From positions 186,001-250,000 of the forward strand of contig NZ_JAGHQP010000003.1 of the NCBI RefSeq assembly GCF_017744255.1: 64,000 nt of DNA. Direction: 5' to 3'. The position numbers and the translations under genes are program-made. Shown here in pieces: positions 31,951 to 41,127 of this stretch; position 1 is the first letter of the stretch; each line of letters opens with the position of its first letter. The stretch is from Brevundimonas sp. A19_0 (lineage in GTDB: Bacteria > Pseudomonadota > Alphaproteobacteria > Caulobacterales > Caulobacteraceae). Under the pieces are notes generated by a model, which was given only the letters and a program-made list of their open reading frames with translations, did not search any database and was not told where the DNA came from.

Positions 31951-33923
31951 TCGAAATCCCTCGCATCGGTTTCGGCCTGATCCAGAAGTCCCGTGGCCGT
32001 CCATTGGCTTTCGCCCCGCGAGCGGATCTGGCGGACACGCCAGCCCGCATCCGTCTCCACCAGTTCGAAGGTGAGATCGACGGGGGTTTCGAAGTTGGTG
32101 AAGCGGACCCGCACCTCTACGCCGTAATCCGTCTCACGCGACGCATAGTCGAAGTTGGCGAGATTGGCGTCCTGACCGTCGATCAGGGGATCGAACCCGA
32201 CGACAGCGCCCGCGCCGCCGTACGCGCTGGCGGCCTCGTTGACCTGATCGATGCGGCGGGACAGGGCGGGCGTCAACCAGGCCGATCGCTCGGTCCGCGA
32301 TCCAAACAGGCTGAGCTCGTCGTCGTACACGCGGCGGATGATGGCCTCGGCGGCCGCAATACGCTCGGCCCGCTCCCGCGCCTCAGCTTCCTGTCTGGCC
32401 TGTGCGGCTGCGGCGGCCTCCTGCTGCAGGCGCGCCTCCAGCGCTGCCCGCGCGGCGGCAGCCTCTTCCTCAGTCGGTGTTTCGGGTCGGACAGGCTGTT
32501 GCGGTGTGGCGCGGGGGCGGTGGTCGCGCCCGAACAGGCTGGCGGTCGCCGATGCCATCGACTGGGTCATCGGCGCCAGGGGGCCGCGCGTGAGCAGGAG
32601 TTCGCTTCCCAGCGCGAAGGCGACGAAGGCGGCGAGGATCAGACTGAGCACGCTCTTGATGCCGGCCATCAGCCAGCCGCTGCGGGCCGCCCAGAGATTG
32701 ATCCCGACGACCAGGGCAATCCCGGAGAAGATGGCGATTACGCCCAGCTCGAGATCGCCATTGCCTCCGTCGCGAAGGGCCTCGCTGAGGGCGATAAACA
32801 GCGTCGCGAGCCCCAGAAGTCCGAGCGCCCACAGCGCCAGGGTCGTCCGGTTTCGCGGCCGGGAGGCGATCGACGGCCCGGGCGAAGCCGGGGTTGCCTC
32901 GGGCGGCACCGGACGCGTTCGGCCCGCGGCCCGGTCCATCTCCTGCTGAATCCGCCAGGCGGCCAGTCCGGCGAAGCTGCGCGCCCGTTGGCCGTCCGGC
33001 CTGAGATTGGCAAAGAAGTCGTCCCACCCGTCGCTCGGCGCATCGACCAGACCGCTACGGCTCAGCAGGGTCTCGATCCCGTCCCAGGTGGCATTGCCCA
33101 GACTGACCTCGTGGCCGGTGCCGTGGCTGGCATTCTCCGCCGAGGCGGCGAGCGCGAAGACGAGGCGTTCGCTGACCCGGCTGGGGACCGAGAAGACCAG
33201 CGACTGGCCGTCGATCATCTCGATCCGGATGAAGGCGGCCTTGATGTCCTGGGTCGACCGGGTGCCGAAAGCGGCGTCCAGCGCCCACGAGGCCAGACCG
33301 TGGGCCACCGCCCGACCGAAGGCGCCCTTCCGGAGCTGTTCCGGCGTCAGGGCGTCGACGGACACGGAGCGGATGTTGCCATAGGGGATGGCGAAATCCA
33401 TGACGCGGGCCAGCCCGTTCGGCTGCCAGGCGTTGATGAACTGGCCCAGCACCAGCGCACGGAAGGCATCGAGATGTTCGGTGTTGTGGAAGTGCCGCAT
33501 CAGCAGGAACCGGTCCTGCCCCACCGCCATCAGATAATTGCCCTCCAGCTTGCCGGCGGCGGCCGGTCCATTCAGCAACTGGCCGACGGGGATGGTGCGT
33601 CCTGTGAAGCCGGGCAGGCGCGCCTCAACCTGTTCGCGCAGCCCCCGCCGCGTGTTCCAGCGAAACACCCAGCCCGCCCCCCAGACGATCAGGGCAACAC
33701 CGGCGATCAGCAGCAGGATGCCGCGGATGGACTGGCGGTCGTCGTCGCTGGTGACCATACCCATCGCGGCCATGACGAGGAATATCACCACGAAGAAGGC
33801 GACAAAGGCGCCGCCCAGGAGCGCCGCAGAGATCAGACAACCCTGACCCTTCGCCACCGGCCTGACCCGTACGGCCGATCCGGTGATGAAGACGTCGGTC
33901 TTTTCGGTCGTCTCGTCGCTCAT
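31947..33923 (-). CDS. Large membrane protein with C-terminal lipoprotein-like domain
   Basis: A 658-residue protein. Membrane segments lie near the N-terminus (about 28-55 and 65-88) and in the middle (about 365-385, 395-415, 420-445). A cytosolic region (about 90-360) lies between them. A long Ala/Glu/Arg coiled coil follows (about 475-535; EEEAAAARAALEARLQQEAAAAAQARQEAEARERAER). The C-terminal domain (about 540-640) is paralogous to the downstream lipoprotein. The coiled coil may place the last domain away from the membrane. No characterised family was recognised. Confidence 0.7.
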   Translation of the reverse strand: MSDETTEKTDVFITGSAVRVRPVAKGQGCLISAALLGGAFVAFFVVIFLVMAAMGMVTSDDDRQSIRGILLLIAGVALIVWGAGWVFRWNTRRGLREQVEARLPGFTGRTIPVGQLLNGPAAAGKLEGNYLMAVGQDRFLLMRHFHNTEHLDAFRALVLGQFINAWQPNGLARVMDFAIPYGNIRSVSVDALTPEQLRKGAFGRAVAHGLASWALDAAFGTRSTQDIKAAFIRIEMIDGQSLVFSVPSRVSERLVFALAASAENASHGTGHEVSLGNATWDGIETLLSRSGLVDAPSDGWDDFFANLRPDGQRARSFAGLAAWRIQQEMDRAAGRTRPVPPEATPASPGPSIASRPRNRTTLALWALGLLGLATLFIALSEALRDGGNGDLELGVIAIFSGIALVVGINLWAARSGWLMAGIKSVLSLILAAFVAFALGSELLLTRGPLAPMTQSMASATASLFGRDHRPRATPQQPVRPETPTEEEAAAARAALEARLQQEAAAAAQARQEAEARERAERIAAAEAIIRRVYDDELSLFGSRTERSAWLTPALSRRIDQVNEAASAYGGAGAVVGFDPLIDGQDANLANFDYASRETDYGVEVRVRFTNFETPVDLTFELVETDAGWRVRQIRSRGESQWTATGLLDQAETDARDFE

Positions 33924-34006
33924 GCCCGCACTCCCTGACCCTTATGGTCAAGGTAGCCACAAGGGCGGTTCCCGAACAAGGAATTGCCACGCCGCGTCGG
34001 GTTTCG

Positions 34007-35203
34007 TCAGCCTCGCAGAGCCTCGACGCCGGGCAGGGGCTTGCCTTCCATCCACTCGAGGAAGGCGCCGCCGGCCGTGGAGACGAAGGTCATCTGATCG
34101 ACCACGCCAGCATGGTTGAGCGCCGCGACCGTGTCGCCGCCGCCAGCCACCGCCGTGATCGCGCCGCTGGTCGCCAGCTGGCCGGCCGCCTGCGCCGCCT
34201 TGACGGTGGCAGCGTCGAACGGCGGCACCTCGAACACGCCGAGCGGCCCATTCCAGATCAGGGTGCGCGACAGGGCCATGGCCTTCACCAGGCGCTCGAC
34301 CGTCAACGGCCCGGCGTCCAGGATCTTCTCGTCCTCGCCGATCTCTTCACGGGCCAGAACCGTGCGGGTTTCGACATCCGACTTCACATCGGTGGCCACC
34401 ACGACATCCTGCGGCAGCAGCAGCTCACATCCCCTGGCCTCGGCTTCGGCCATGATCTCACGGGCGGTTTCGGCCATGTCGCGCTCGGCCAGCGAGCCGC
34501 CGATGTCGATGCTCTGGGCATAGAGGAAGGTGTTGGCCATGCCGCCGCCGATGGCCAGTCGGTCCAGCTTGCCGACCAGGTTCTTCAGCAGGTCCAGCTT
34601 GGTCGAGACCTTGGCCCCGCCGACGATACCCAGCACCGGCTTGACCGGATTGCCCAGCGCCGCATCCAGCGCCTCCAGCTCGCGCTTCATCGCCTCACCG
34701 GCATAGGCGGGCAGAAGGCGCGCCAGACCTTCGGTCGAGGCATGGGCCCGGTGCGCGGCGGAAAAGGCGTCGTTGACGTAAAGGTCGCCCAGCTCGGCGA
34801 GTTGCTGCGCAAAGGCGGGATCGTTTTTCTCCTCGCCCGCATGGAAGCGGACATTCTCCAGCAGGATCACCCCGCCCGGGTCCACGTCTGCGATGGCGGA
34901 CCTGGCCCCTTCGCCCACGCAGTCATCGGCGAACCGTACCGGCGCTCCCAGCAGGCGCTCCAGATCATCGACGACGGGCTGAAGGCTCATCTCCGGCACG
35001 CGCTGGCCCTTGGGCCGGTCGAAGTGGGCCAGCAGCGCGACCTTGGCCCCGGCATCGCGCAGGCGCTGGATGGTCGGCAGGGCGGCGCGCAGCCGGGTGT
35101 CGTCGGTGACCTTGCCCCCCTCCATCGGCACATTGAAATCCACACGGACCAGTGCCGTCTTGCCGGCAAGGTCCCTGGCGTTGTCGAGGGTACGGAAGGT
35201 CAT
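34007..35203 (-). CDS. pgk: Phosphoglycerate kinase
   Basis: A 398-residue glycolytic kinase. Landmarks are [21 protein letters not shown], the hinge/nucleotide loop [22 protein letters not shown], and the C-terminal nucleotide-binding [12 protein letters not shown] and [16 protein letters not shown] 35203 (MTFRTLDN) is chosen over ATG 35215. Downstream of gap with a small membrane-protein gene in between. Confidence 0.96.
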   Translation of the reverse strand: MTFRTLDNARDLAGKTALVRVDFNVPMEGGKVTDDTRLRAALPTIQRLRDAGAKVALLAHFDRPKGQRVPEMSLQPVVDDLERLLGAPVRFADDCVGEGARSAIADVDPGGVILLENVRFHAGEEKNDPAFAQQLAELGDLYVNDAFSAAHRAHASTEGLARLLPAYAGEAMKRELEALDAALGNPVKPVLGIVGGAKVSTKLDLLKNLVGKLDRLAIGGGMANTFLYAQSIDIGGSLAERDMAETAREIMAEAEARGCELLLPQDVVVATDVKSDVETRTVLAREEIGEDEKILDAGPLTVERLVKAMALSRTLIWNGPLGVFEVPPFDAATVKAAQAAGQLATSGAITAVAGGGDTVAALNHAGVVDQMTFVSTAGGAFLEWMEGKPLPGVEALRG

Positions 35204-35243
35204 GGGGTGCCCCAAAATATGGTGAGCTGCTTTGGCAGCTCAA

Positions 35244-35630
35244 TCAGAATGCGTTGCAGACAGGATAGGCGAGCTGCCAGTTTTGCCAACACAACCAGAG
35301 GAAGCCTCCGCCGATGATAGCGCTGGCTACCCATGTGAGAGGCGACCTTGGCTCACGTCGGACGAAGAGGGCAAACGCCCACATCCAGGCGATCATGAGA
35401 AGGGCGAGAACCAACGTCAGGAGCATGTCGCCGACGCCGGTTCCCGGCAAAGCGCCGGATTTTGCCCCGTTCGCTGGAGCGTCCGACCAGTTGTGGGCGA
35501 ACATTTGCGGCCACAGGATCAGATTCCGCATCAGGCAGCCGAACGCGACCCCCATGCTCGCGACCAGTCCCGCCATCGCGAGGATGACGGCATGGAGAAT
35601 ACGGCGACCTTTTGGGCCCGGTCGGCCCAT
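35244..35630 (-). CDS. Small membrane protein between gap and pgk
   Basis: A 128-residue protein with about three hydrophobic segments (VILAMAGLVASMGVAFGCL, MLLTLVLALLMIAWMWAFALFV, LTWVASAIIGGGFLWLCW). ATG 35630 overlaps the gap stop by one base, so it is translationally coupled to gap. No family recognised. An extension to 35687 would sit inside gap and is not preferred. Confidence 0.6.
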   Translation of the reverse strand: MGRPGPKGRRILHAVILAMAGLVASMGVAFGCLMRNLILWPQMFAHNWSDAPANGAKSGALPGTGVGDMLLTLVLALLMIAWMWAFALFVRREPRSPLTWVASAIIGGGFLWLCWQNWQLAYPVCNAF

Positions 35631-36637
35631 TACATCAGTTTCGCCATCGCCAGCGCGGTGTCGCTCATGCGGGTCGCGAAGCCCCATTCGTTGTCGTACC
35701 AGCTGAGCACGCGCACCAGCTTGCCCTCGATGACCTGGGTCTGGGGCAGGGCGGCGGTCGAAGAGGCGGCGATGTGGTTCAGGTCCATGGACACGACCGG
35801 GTCGGTGGTGGTGGCCAGAACGCCCTTCATCGGGCCGTCGGCGGCGGCCTTCAGCGCGGCGTTGACCTCATCGACCGAGGTGTCGCGACCGGGGACGATC
35901 TTGAGGTCGACGACCGAGACGTTCGGGGTCGGCACGCGGATCGACGAGCCGTCCAGCTTGCCCTTAAGCTCCGGCAGGACCAGGCCGACGGCCTTGGCCG
36001 CGCCGGTCGAGGTCGGGATCATGGAAAGGCCGGCGGCGCGGGCGCGGTACAGGTCCTTGTGCATCGTATCCAGCGTCGGCTGGTCGCCGGTGTAGGCGTG
36101 GATGGTCGTCATATAGCCGCGCTCGATGCCGACCAGGTCGTGCAGCACCTTGGCGATGGGGGCCAGGCAGTTGGTCGTGCAGCTGGCGTTCGAGACGACG
36201 ACGTCGTCGGCGGTCAGGGTGTCGTGGTTGACGCCATAGACGATGGTCTTGTCGGCATTGTCGGCGGGGGCCGAGACCAGCACGCGCTTGGCACCGGCGG
36301 TCAGGTGGGCCGAGGCCTTGTCCTTGGAGGCGAAGATGCCGGTGCACTCAAAGGCGATGTCGACGCCCAGATCCTTGTGCGGCAGGTTGGCGGGATCGCG
36401 CTCGGCGGTCACCTTGATCTTGCCGAGGCCCACGTCGATCCAGTCGTCGCCCGACTCGACCGTGCCGGGGAAGCGGCCATGGACCGAGTCATACTTCAGC
36501 AGGTGGGCGTTGGTGGCCACCGGGCCCAGATCGTTGATCGCCACCACCTCGATGTCGCGACGGCCATGCTCGACGATCGAGCGCAGGACGAGACGGCCGA
36601 TACGGCCGAAACCATTGATGGCGACGCGGACGGTCAT
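35630..36637 (-). CDS. gap: Glyceraldehyde-3-phosphate dehydrogenase
   Basis: A 335-residue NAD(P)-binding dehydrogenase: Rossmann start [14 protein letters not shown], catalytic Cys in [23 protein letters not shown], and [21 protein letters not shown], with [15 protein letters not shown] at the C-terminus. Catalyses the reversible oxidation and phosphorylation of glyceraldehyde-3-phosphate. First gene of the gap, small membrane protein, pgk run. Confidence 0.96.
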   Translation of the reverse strand: MTVRVAINGFGRIGRLVLRSIVEHGRRDIEVVAINDLGPVATNAHLLKYDSVHGRFPGTVESGDDWIDVGLGKIKVTAERDPANLPHKDLGVDIAFECTGIFASKDKASAHLTAGAKRVLVSAPADNADKTIVYGVNHDTLTADDVVVSNASCTTNCLAPIAKVLHDLVGIERGYMTTIHAYTGDQPTLDTMHKDLYRARAAGLSMIPTSTGAAKAVGLVLPELKGKLDGSSIRVPTPNVSVVDLKIVPGRDTSVDEVNAALKAAADGPMKGVLATTTDPVVSMDLNHIAASSTAALPQTQVIEGKLVRVLSWYDNEWGFATRMSDTALAMAKLM

Positions 36638-36739
36638 GGGCGGGGCTCCTGAAGCGATGGTGTGGTTGGCGCTTCAATGGAACCGGGCGCGGCGCGGATC
36701 AACCCCCGGCGCGTAACAAGGCGTGATGGATTGTATCGC

Positions 36740-38269
36740 TCAGCCGCTGCGGGGCAGGGAGAGCGTCGCCTCCAGCCCGCCTCCGGCCCGGTTGGACAGG
36801 GTCACATCGCCGCCATGCGCCCGGGCGATCTGGCGCGCCACGGCAAGGCCCAGTCCGACCCCGCCCGTGGCGCGGTTGCGCGATCCCTCCAGCCGGACGA
36901 AGGGCTGGAACACCTCCTCCATCCGCTCCGGCGCGATGCCGGGGCCGGTGTCGCGAACGTGGATGGCGACCCGGTCAGGCAATAGCTCCAGGGTCACCTC
37001 GGCTTGTCCTCCATAGTGGACGGCATTGGCGATCAGATTGGTCAGGGCGCGGCGCAGGCTGGTCGGCTGGCCCATGACCCGGACATTCGGGCCGGGCGTC
37101 AGCGTCGCGGCATGTCCGGTCTCGGCAAAGCCCCGCACACAGTCTGCGACCAGCGCCGTCAGCTCGACCGGCTCGGGCGGGGTCTGACGGGTTTCTCCCC
37201 GGACATAGGCCATGGCCTGGGCGATCAGGGCATCCATTTCCTCGACATCCGCCGCCAGCCGGTCGCGCAGCGCGTCCGGGGCCTGCTCGGCCCGAAAGCG
37301 CAGGCGGGTCAACGGGGTTCGCAGGTCATGGGCGATGGCCGCGACCGTCTGGGTCCGGTTGGCGATGTGGGCGCGCAGCGAGGCCTGCATGTCGTTGAAG
37401 GCCCCGATGGCCCGACGCAGTTCGCTGGGGCCGGACACGGCGAGGGGCTCGGCCTCAGGGTTGGCGCCCAGGCGCTGGGCGGCATCGGCAAACAGCCGGA
37501 TGGGCCGCGTCAGCCGCCGCGCCATCAGCCACACGACGGGCGCGACCAGCAGCAGGCTGACCAGCAGCGCCAGCAACAGGCGGGCCTGCCAGGGCGACAG
37601 CCAGTCGCGCGGCGGCTCGACCGTGGCCCAACGCCCGTCCTCAAGCCGGAGCGAGGCGGCGAAGGGGGCGAAGGTCAACTGGTCGGCGACGACGAAGACC
37701 TGCTGCGTGTCGCGGTCAACGGTGATGGTGGCCGAGTTGGTCTCGGGCGGGTTGGCCCCGGGTGAGCCGGCCGCCGGAGGCGCGGCCCGCTCGATGGTGT
37801 GCTTCTCGGTCCAGGTGACGGTCGGGGCGCTCCAGGTAAGAACAGGCGCGTCGTCCGTCGATCCGCGCGCGGTCGGTGGCCGGGTGATGACATAGCTGGC
37901 GGACGACTCCTCGCCGAGGTCAGAGTCCGGTGGGGCGTTCGGCTGGAGCACCCTCACCCGCACGTCGCCGGGCTCGACCTCGAGGACGCGGGCGAGGGCA
38001 AGCGACAACGCCAGCGCCATCGGGTCCGCGGCCGTGCTCTCGGCGGCCACGGGCTGGTCGGTGATGCGCCGGGTCAAAGGGCGATCATCCGCTGTCCGGG
38101 CGGCCTCGCCCTTCAGCGCCGCGGAGGCGGCCGCCAGATCAAACCCTGAGGGGCGGGGCTCGGGCATCAGCAGGATGGCGGCGGCGGTCACAGCCTGCGA
38201 CAGTCCGATGGACAGGGCGACCAGCAAGGCCACCTGGACCAGAATGGAGGGAGAGGTCAGCCGCTTCAT
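36740..38269 (-). CDS. EnvZ-type sensor histidine kinase
   Basis: A 509-residue inner membrane kinase. First membrane span at about 10-34, a periplasmic domain of about 190 residues, second span at about 229-250 (LLLALLVSLLLVAPVVWLM), HAMP, HisKA with AIAHDLRTPLTRLRF (His314), and HATPase with NLIANAVHYGG and DTGPGI...GGVGLGLAVARQIARAHGG. The start overlaps the response regulator stop (ATGA), so the pair is translated together. Ligand unknown. Confidence 0.9.
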   Translation of the reverse strand: MKRLTSPSILVQVALLVALSIGLSQAVTAAAILLMPEPRPSGFDLAAASAALKGEAARTADDRPLTRRITDQPVAAESTAADPMALALSLALARVLEVEPGDVRVRVLQPNAPPDSDLGEESSASYVITRPPTARGSTDDAPVLTWSAPTVTWTEKHTIERAAPPAAGSPGANPPETNSATITVDRDTQQVFVVADQLTFAPFAASLRLEDGRWATVEPPRDWLSPWQARLLLALLVSLLLVAPVVWLMARRLTRPIRLFADAAQRLGANPEAEPLAVSGPSELRRAIGAFNDMQASLRAHIANRTQTVAAIAHDLRTPLTRLRFRAEQAPDALRDRLAADVEEMDALIAQAMAYVRGETRQTPPEPVELTALVADCVRGFAETGHAATLTPGPNVRVMGQPTSLRRALTNLIANAVHYGGQAEVTLELLPDRVAIHVRDTGPGIAPERMEEVFQPFVRLEGSRNRATGGVGLGLAVARQIARAHGGDVTLSNRAGGGLEATLSLPRSG

Positions 38270-39024
38270 GCGGGCCGCTCGGTCCGGCGCTCGACCGTGG
38301 CATCGAACATATAGCCCTCGCCCCGCAGGGTCCGGATCGGGTCCTGCCCGTCGGCATCGGCCAGCTTTTTGCGCAGGCGGCTGATCTGCACATCCATGGC
38401 CCGGTCAAAGACCTCGGTGTCCGCCCCTCGCGCCCTCTCCAGCAGCTGGTCGCGGCTCAGCACCCGCCGGGGGGCGTCGGCAAAGGCCTTGAGCAGGGCG
38501 AACTCTCCGGCGGACAGGAGGGTGACGGTGCCGTCCGGGCGGGTCAACTCGCGTCGGAGCAAGTTCAGGGTTCGCCCCTCAAACACCAGCACAGGCTCGG
38601 ACGGCGGGGCGCCGGAGCCCTCCGATCCAGACCGGCGGCGCAGGACCGCCCGGATGCGCGCCAGTAGTTCGCGCGGATTGCAAGGCTTAGGCAGATAGTC
38701 ATCGGCGCCCAGCTCCAGCCCGACGATGCGGTCGGTTTCCTCGCCCATGGCGCTCAGCATGACGACCGGCGGCCCCCCGCGCGCGATCAGGCGGCGACAG
38801 GCCGACAGCCCATCCTCTCCCGGCATCATCAGGTCCAGCACGACCAGATCGGGCGGGGCGTCCTCGAGATGCTGGTCCATCTCGGTCGTCGAGGCGGCGC
38901 CATGCGTCTCGAATCCGTGCTGACCCAGATACTCGACCAGCACCTCGCGCAGGCCCGGATCGTCATCGACCACAAGGATGCGGGGCGCTGCATTGCCGGA
39001 AGAAGGGACGGGGTCGGGGATCAT
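38266..39024 (-). CDS. OmpR-family response regulator
   Basis: A 252-residue regulator. The receiver has acidic DDD (VVDDDPGLRE), phosphoacceptor Asp64 (VVLDLMMPGEDG), Thr/Ser switch (MLSAMGE) and Lys in LPKPCNPRELLARIRAVLRR. The winged-helix DNA-binding domain carries LLSAGEFALLKAFADAPRRVLSRDQLLE and MDVQISRLRKKLADADGQDPIRTLRGEGYMF. Cognate kinase follows directly. Divergent from an EF-hand protein gene 126 bases away, a plausible target. Confidence 0.93.
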   Translation of the reverse strand: MIPDPVPSSGNAAPRILVVDDDPGLREVLVEYLGQHGFETHGAASTTEMDQHLEDAPPDLVVLDLMMPGEDGLSACRRLIARGGPPVVMLSAMGEETDRIVGLELGADDYLPKPCNPRELLARIRAVLRRRSGSEGSGAPPSEPVLVFEGRTLNLLRRELTRPDGTVTLLSAGEFALLKAFADAPRRVLSRDQLLERARGADTEVFDRAMDVQISRLRKKLADADGQDPIRTLRGEGYMFDATVERRTERPA

Positions 39025-39150
39025 TCGCCCATTGTGACGCGGCGCGGTGCCGTCGTCATTTCATGCGTGAAACAATTCGGGCCCCGTCTGAAACACGGCT
39101 GCAAGGCCGGCGTGGTCCAAGGGGATATCATCCACTCGAGGACTTTCCCC

Positions 39151-39867
39151 ATGCTGGTTTCCCTGTCTCTCGCCCTTGCCCTGACCCACCCCGCTGCCCA
39201 GGACCCGGCGCGTCCGCCCGCCCCGCCAGTGGTGCTCACCGAAAGCCGGGTCGTCTTCGTGGCCGCAGACCCGGAGGGCGAGAACGGTCTGGACCGGGAC
39301 GGCGACGGGTTCGTTTCCCGCGCGGAGTTCGCTCGCCCGATGGACGACGCCTTTGCCAGTATGGACGCCGATGGCGACGGCCGCCTGTCGAGCGAGGAAC
39401 TGCAGCATCGCGTCGGGGGGGCGGGCATGGACCACGATGTGCGCATCGTCACCGGTGGTCCGGCCATGAGCTGGACCTCTGCGGCCGAGGGCTCTGGCCC
39501 CCACCGGATTGAGGTGCGCCGCGTGGGCGGCGATAACGTGGAAGTCGAGGCCCACAGCTTTGTCATCGTCGGCGAGGACGGCGAGATCACCTCTGACGGC
39601 GATGGCCCCGTGCAAGTCTTCATCCGCAGCGGCGAAGGTCCGGCCATGGCCGGGGGAGCGCATTTCGAATGGATCCGCGAGGGCGAGGGGGCCGACATGG
39701 ATGCCGACGGCGACGGCCGTGTCACCGAGGCCGAGTTCCTCGCGCCCCTGCGCCAGATATTCCGGCAGATGGACGCCGACGGCTCCGGCGTTCTGGAAGA
39801 GGGCGAACGCGGGGGGAACGGCGCCCGCGTCGTGACCCGTACGGTCGAGGTGCGCGACGAGGACTAG
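39151..39867 (+). CDS. Secreted EF-hand calcium-binding protein
   Basis: A 238-residue protein with an N-terminal signal (LVSLSLALALTHPAAQ) and four EF-hand loops: DRDGDGFVSRAEF, DADGDGRLSSEEL, DADGDGRVTEAEF and DADGSGVLEEGE. They occur as two pairs separated by a beta-rich segment of about 110 residues rich in Glu/Gly/Asp. Probably periplasmic calcium binding. ATG 39151 (MLVSLS) is chosen as the start of the signal peptide. Convergent with purT, three bases apart. Confidence 0.85.
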   Translation: MLVSLSLALALTHPAAQDPARPPAPPVVLTESRVVFVAADPEGENGLDRDGDGFVSRAEFARPMDDAFASMDADGDGRLSSEELQHRVGGAGMDHDVRIVTGGPAMSWTSAAEGSGPHRIEVRRVGGDNVEVEAHSFVIVGEDGEITSDGDGPVQVFIRSGEGPAMAGGAHFEWIREGEGADMDADGDGRVTEAEFLAPLRQIFRQMDADGSGVLEEGERGGNGARVVTRTVEVRDED

Positions 39868-39870
39868 CGC

Positions 39871-41079
39871 CTACGCGGGTGAGGCCTTGACCGGTCTGAC
39901 CCGTCCGGCGGCCTCGCGGGCACGGTCGCGGGCCTGATCGGTGTCGACGCCGCGCGCCGTGGCCACGCCCATGCGACGGCGCTCGAAGGCCTCGGGCTTG
40001 CCGAACAGGCGCAGGTCGGCCGTCGGCACCGAAAGGGCCTCGGCCACGCCTTCGAAGGCGATCCCCTCTGCGTCCATGCCGCCATAGATGACGGCGCTGG
40101 CGGCGGGCTCCCGCTGGGTGACATCGACCGGCAGGCCAAGGATGGCGCGGGCATGCAGGGCGAACTCGCTCATCACCTGGCTGGCCAGGGTCACCAGACC
40201 CGTGTCGTGGGGCCGGGGCGAAACTTCCGAGAACCAGACCTGATCGCCCTTCACGAACAGCTCGACCCCGAAGACGCCAAGGCCGCCCAGCGCTGCGGTC
40301 ACCTTGCCCGCGATGTCCTGTGCCGAGGCCAGGGCGGCCGCGCTCATGGCCTGTGGCTGCCAGCTCTCGACATAGTCGCCCTTGACCTGACGATGCCCGA
40401 TCGGCGCGCAAAAGTCGGTGACGACCGTACCGTCCTTCATCGACCGGACGGTCAGCAGGGTGATCTCATAGTCAAAGTCGATCCGCCCCTCGACGATCAC
40501 GCGGGCCGTGTCGACCCGCCCGCCGGATTGGGCATAGGCCCAGGCATTGGCCGCATCCTCGATGGCCTCGATCATCGACTGGCCCTTGCCCGAGGACGAC
40601 ATGACCGGCTTGATGAACACCGGCAGGCCAATGGTGTGGGCGGCCTCGGCCAGCTCGGCGGCTGATCCGGCAAAGGCATAGGGGCTGGTCGGCAGGCCCA
40701 GCTCCTCGGCGGTCAGCCGGCGGATGCCCTCGCGGTTCATGGTCAGCTGCGTTGCGCGGGCTGTCGGGATGACGGTCGCCAGCCCGGCCGCCTCGATCTG
40801 GGCCAGAACGTCCGTGGCGATGGCCTCGATCTCGGGCACGATGATGTGCGGCGCCTCGGCCAGGATGACGCCGTTCAGCACCTGCGCATCGGTCATCGGA
40901 ATGACGTGGCTGCGGTGTGCGACCTGCATGGCCGGAGCGTTCGGATAGCGATCGACCGCGATCACCTCGACGCCGAGACGCTGCAGCTCGATGGCCACTT
41001 CCTTGCCCAGTTCGCCGGCGCCGAGAAGCATGACCCGGACGGCCGAGTCGGAGAGGGGCGTGCCGAGACGGAGAGTCAT
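39871..41079 (-). CDS. purT: Formate-dependent GAR transformylase (PurT)
   Basis: A 402-residue ATP-grasp enzyme using formate and ATP for the third purine step, independent of formyl-THF. Features are [30 protein letters not shown] at the N-terminus, [20 protein letters not shown], the ATP-grasp [41 protein letters not shown] and a C-terminal AVIYGG. ATG 41079 ([10 protein letters not shown]) is chosen over 41109. Confidence 0.94.
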   Translation of the reverse strand: MTLRLGTPLSDSAVRVMLLGAGELGKEVAIELQRLGVEVIAVDRYPNAPAMQVAHRSHVIPMTDAQVLNGVILAEAPHIIVPEIEAIATDVLAQIEAAGLATVIPTARATQLTMNREGIRRLTAEELGLPTSPYAFAGSAAELAEAAHTIGLPVFIKPVMSSSGKGQSMIEAIEDAANAWAYAQSGGRVDTARVIVEGRIDFDYEITLLTVRSMKDGTVVTDFCAPIGHRQVKGDYVESWQPQAMSAAALASAQDIAGKVTAALGGLGVFGVELFVKGDQVWFSEVSPRPHDTGLVTLASQVMSEFALHARAILGLPVDVTQREPAASAVIYGGMDAEGIAFEGVAEALSVPTADLRLFGKPEAFERRRMGVATARGVDTDQARDRAREAAGRVRPVKASPA

Positions 41080-41127
41080 TCGGAGGACCCGGAGTCGGTC
41101 AGTGTGCAAGCACCTTCGCGGTAAGGG

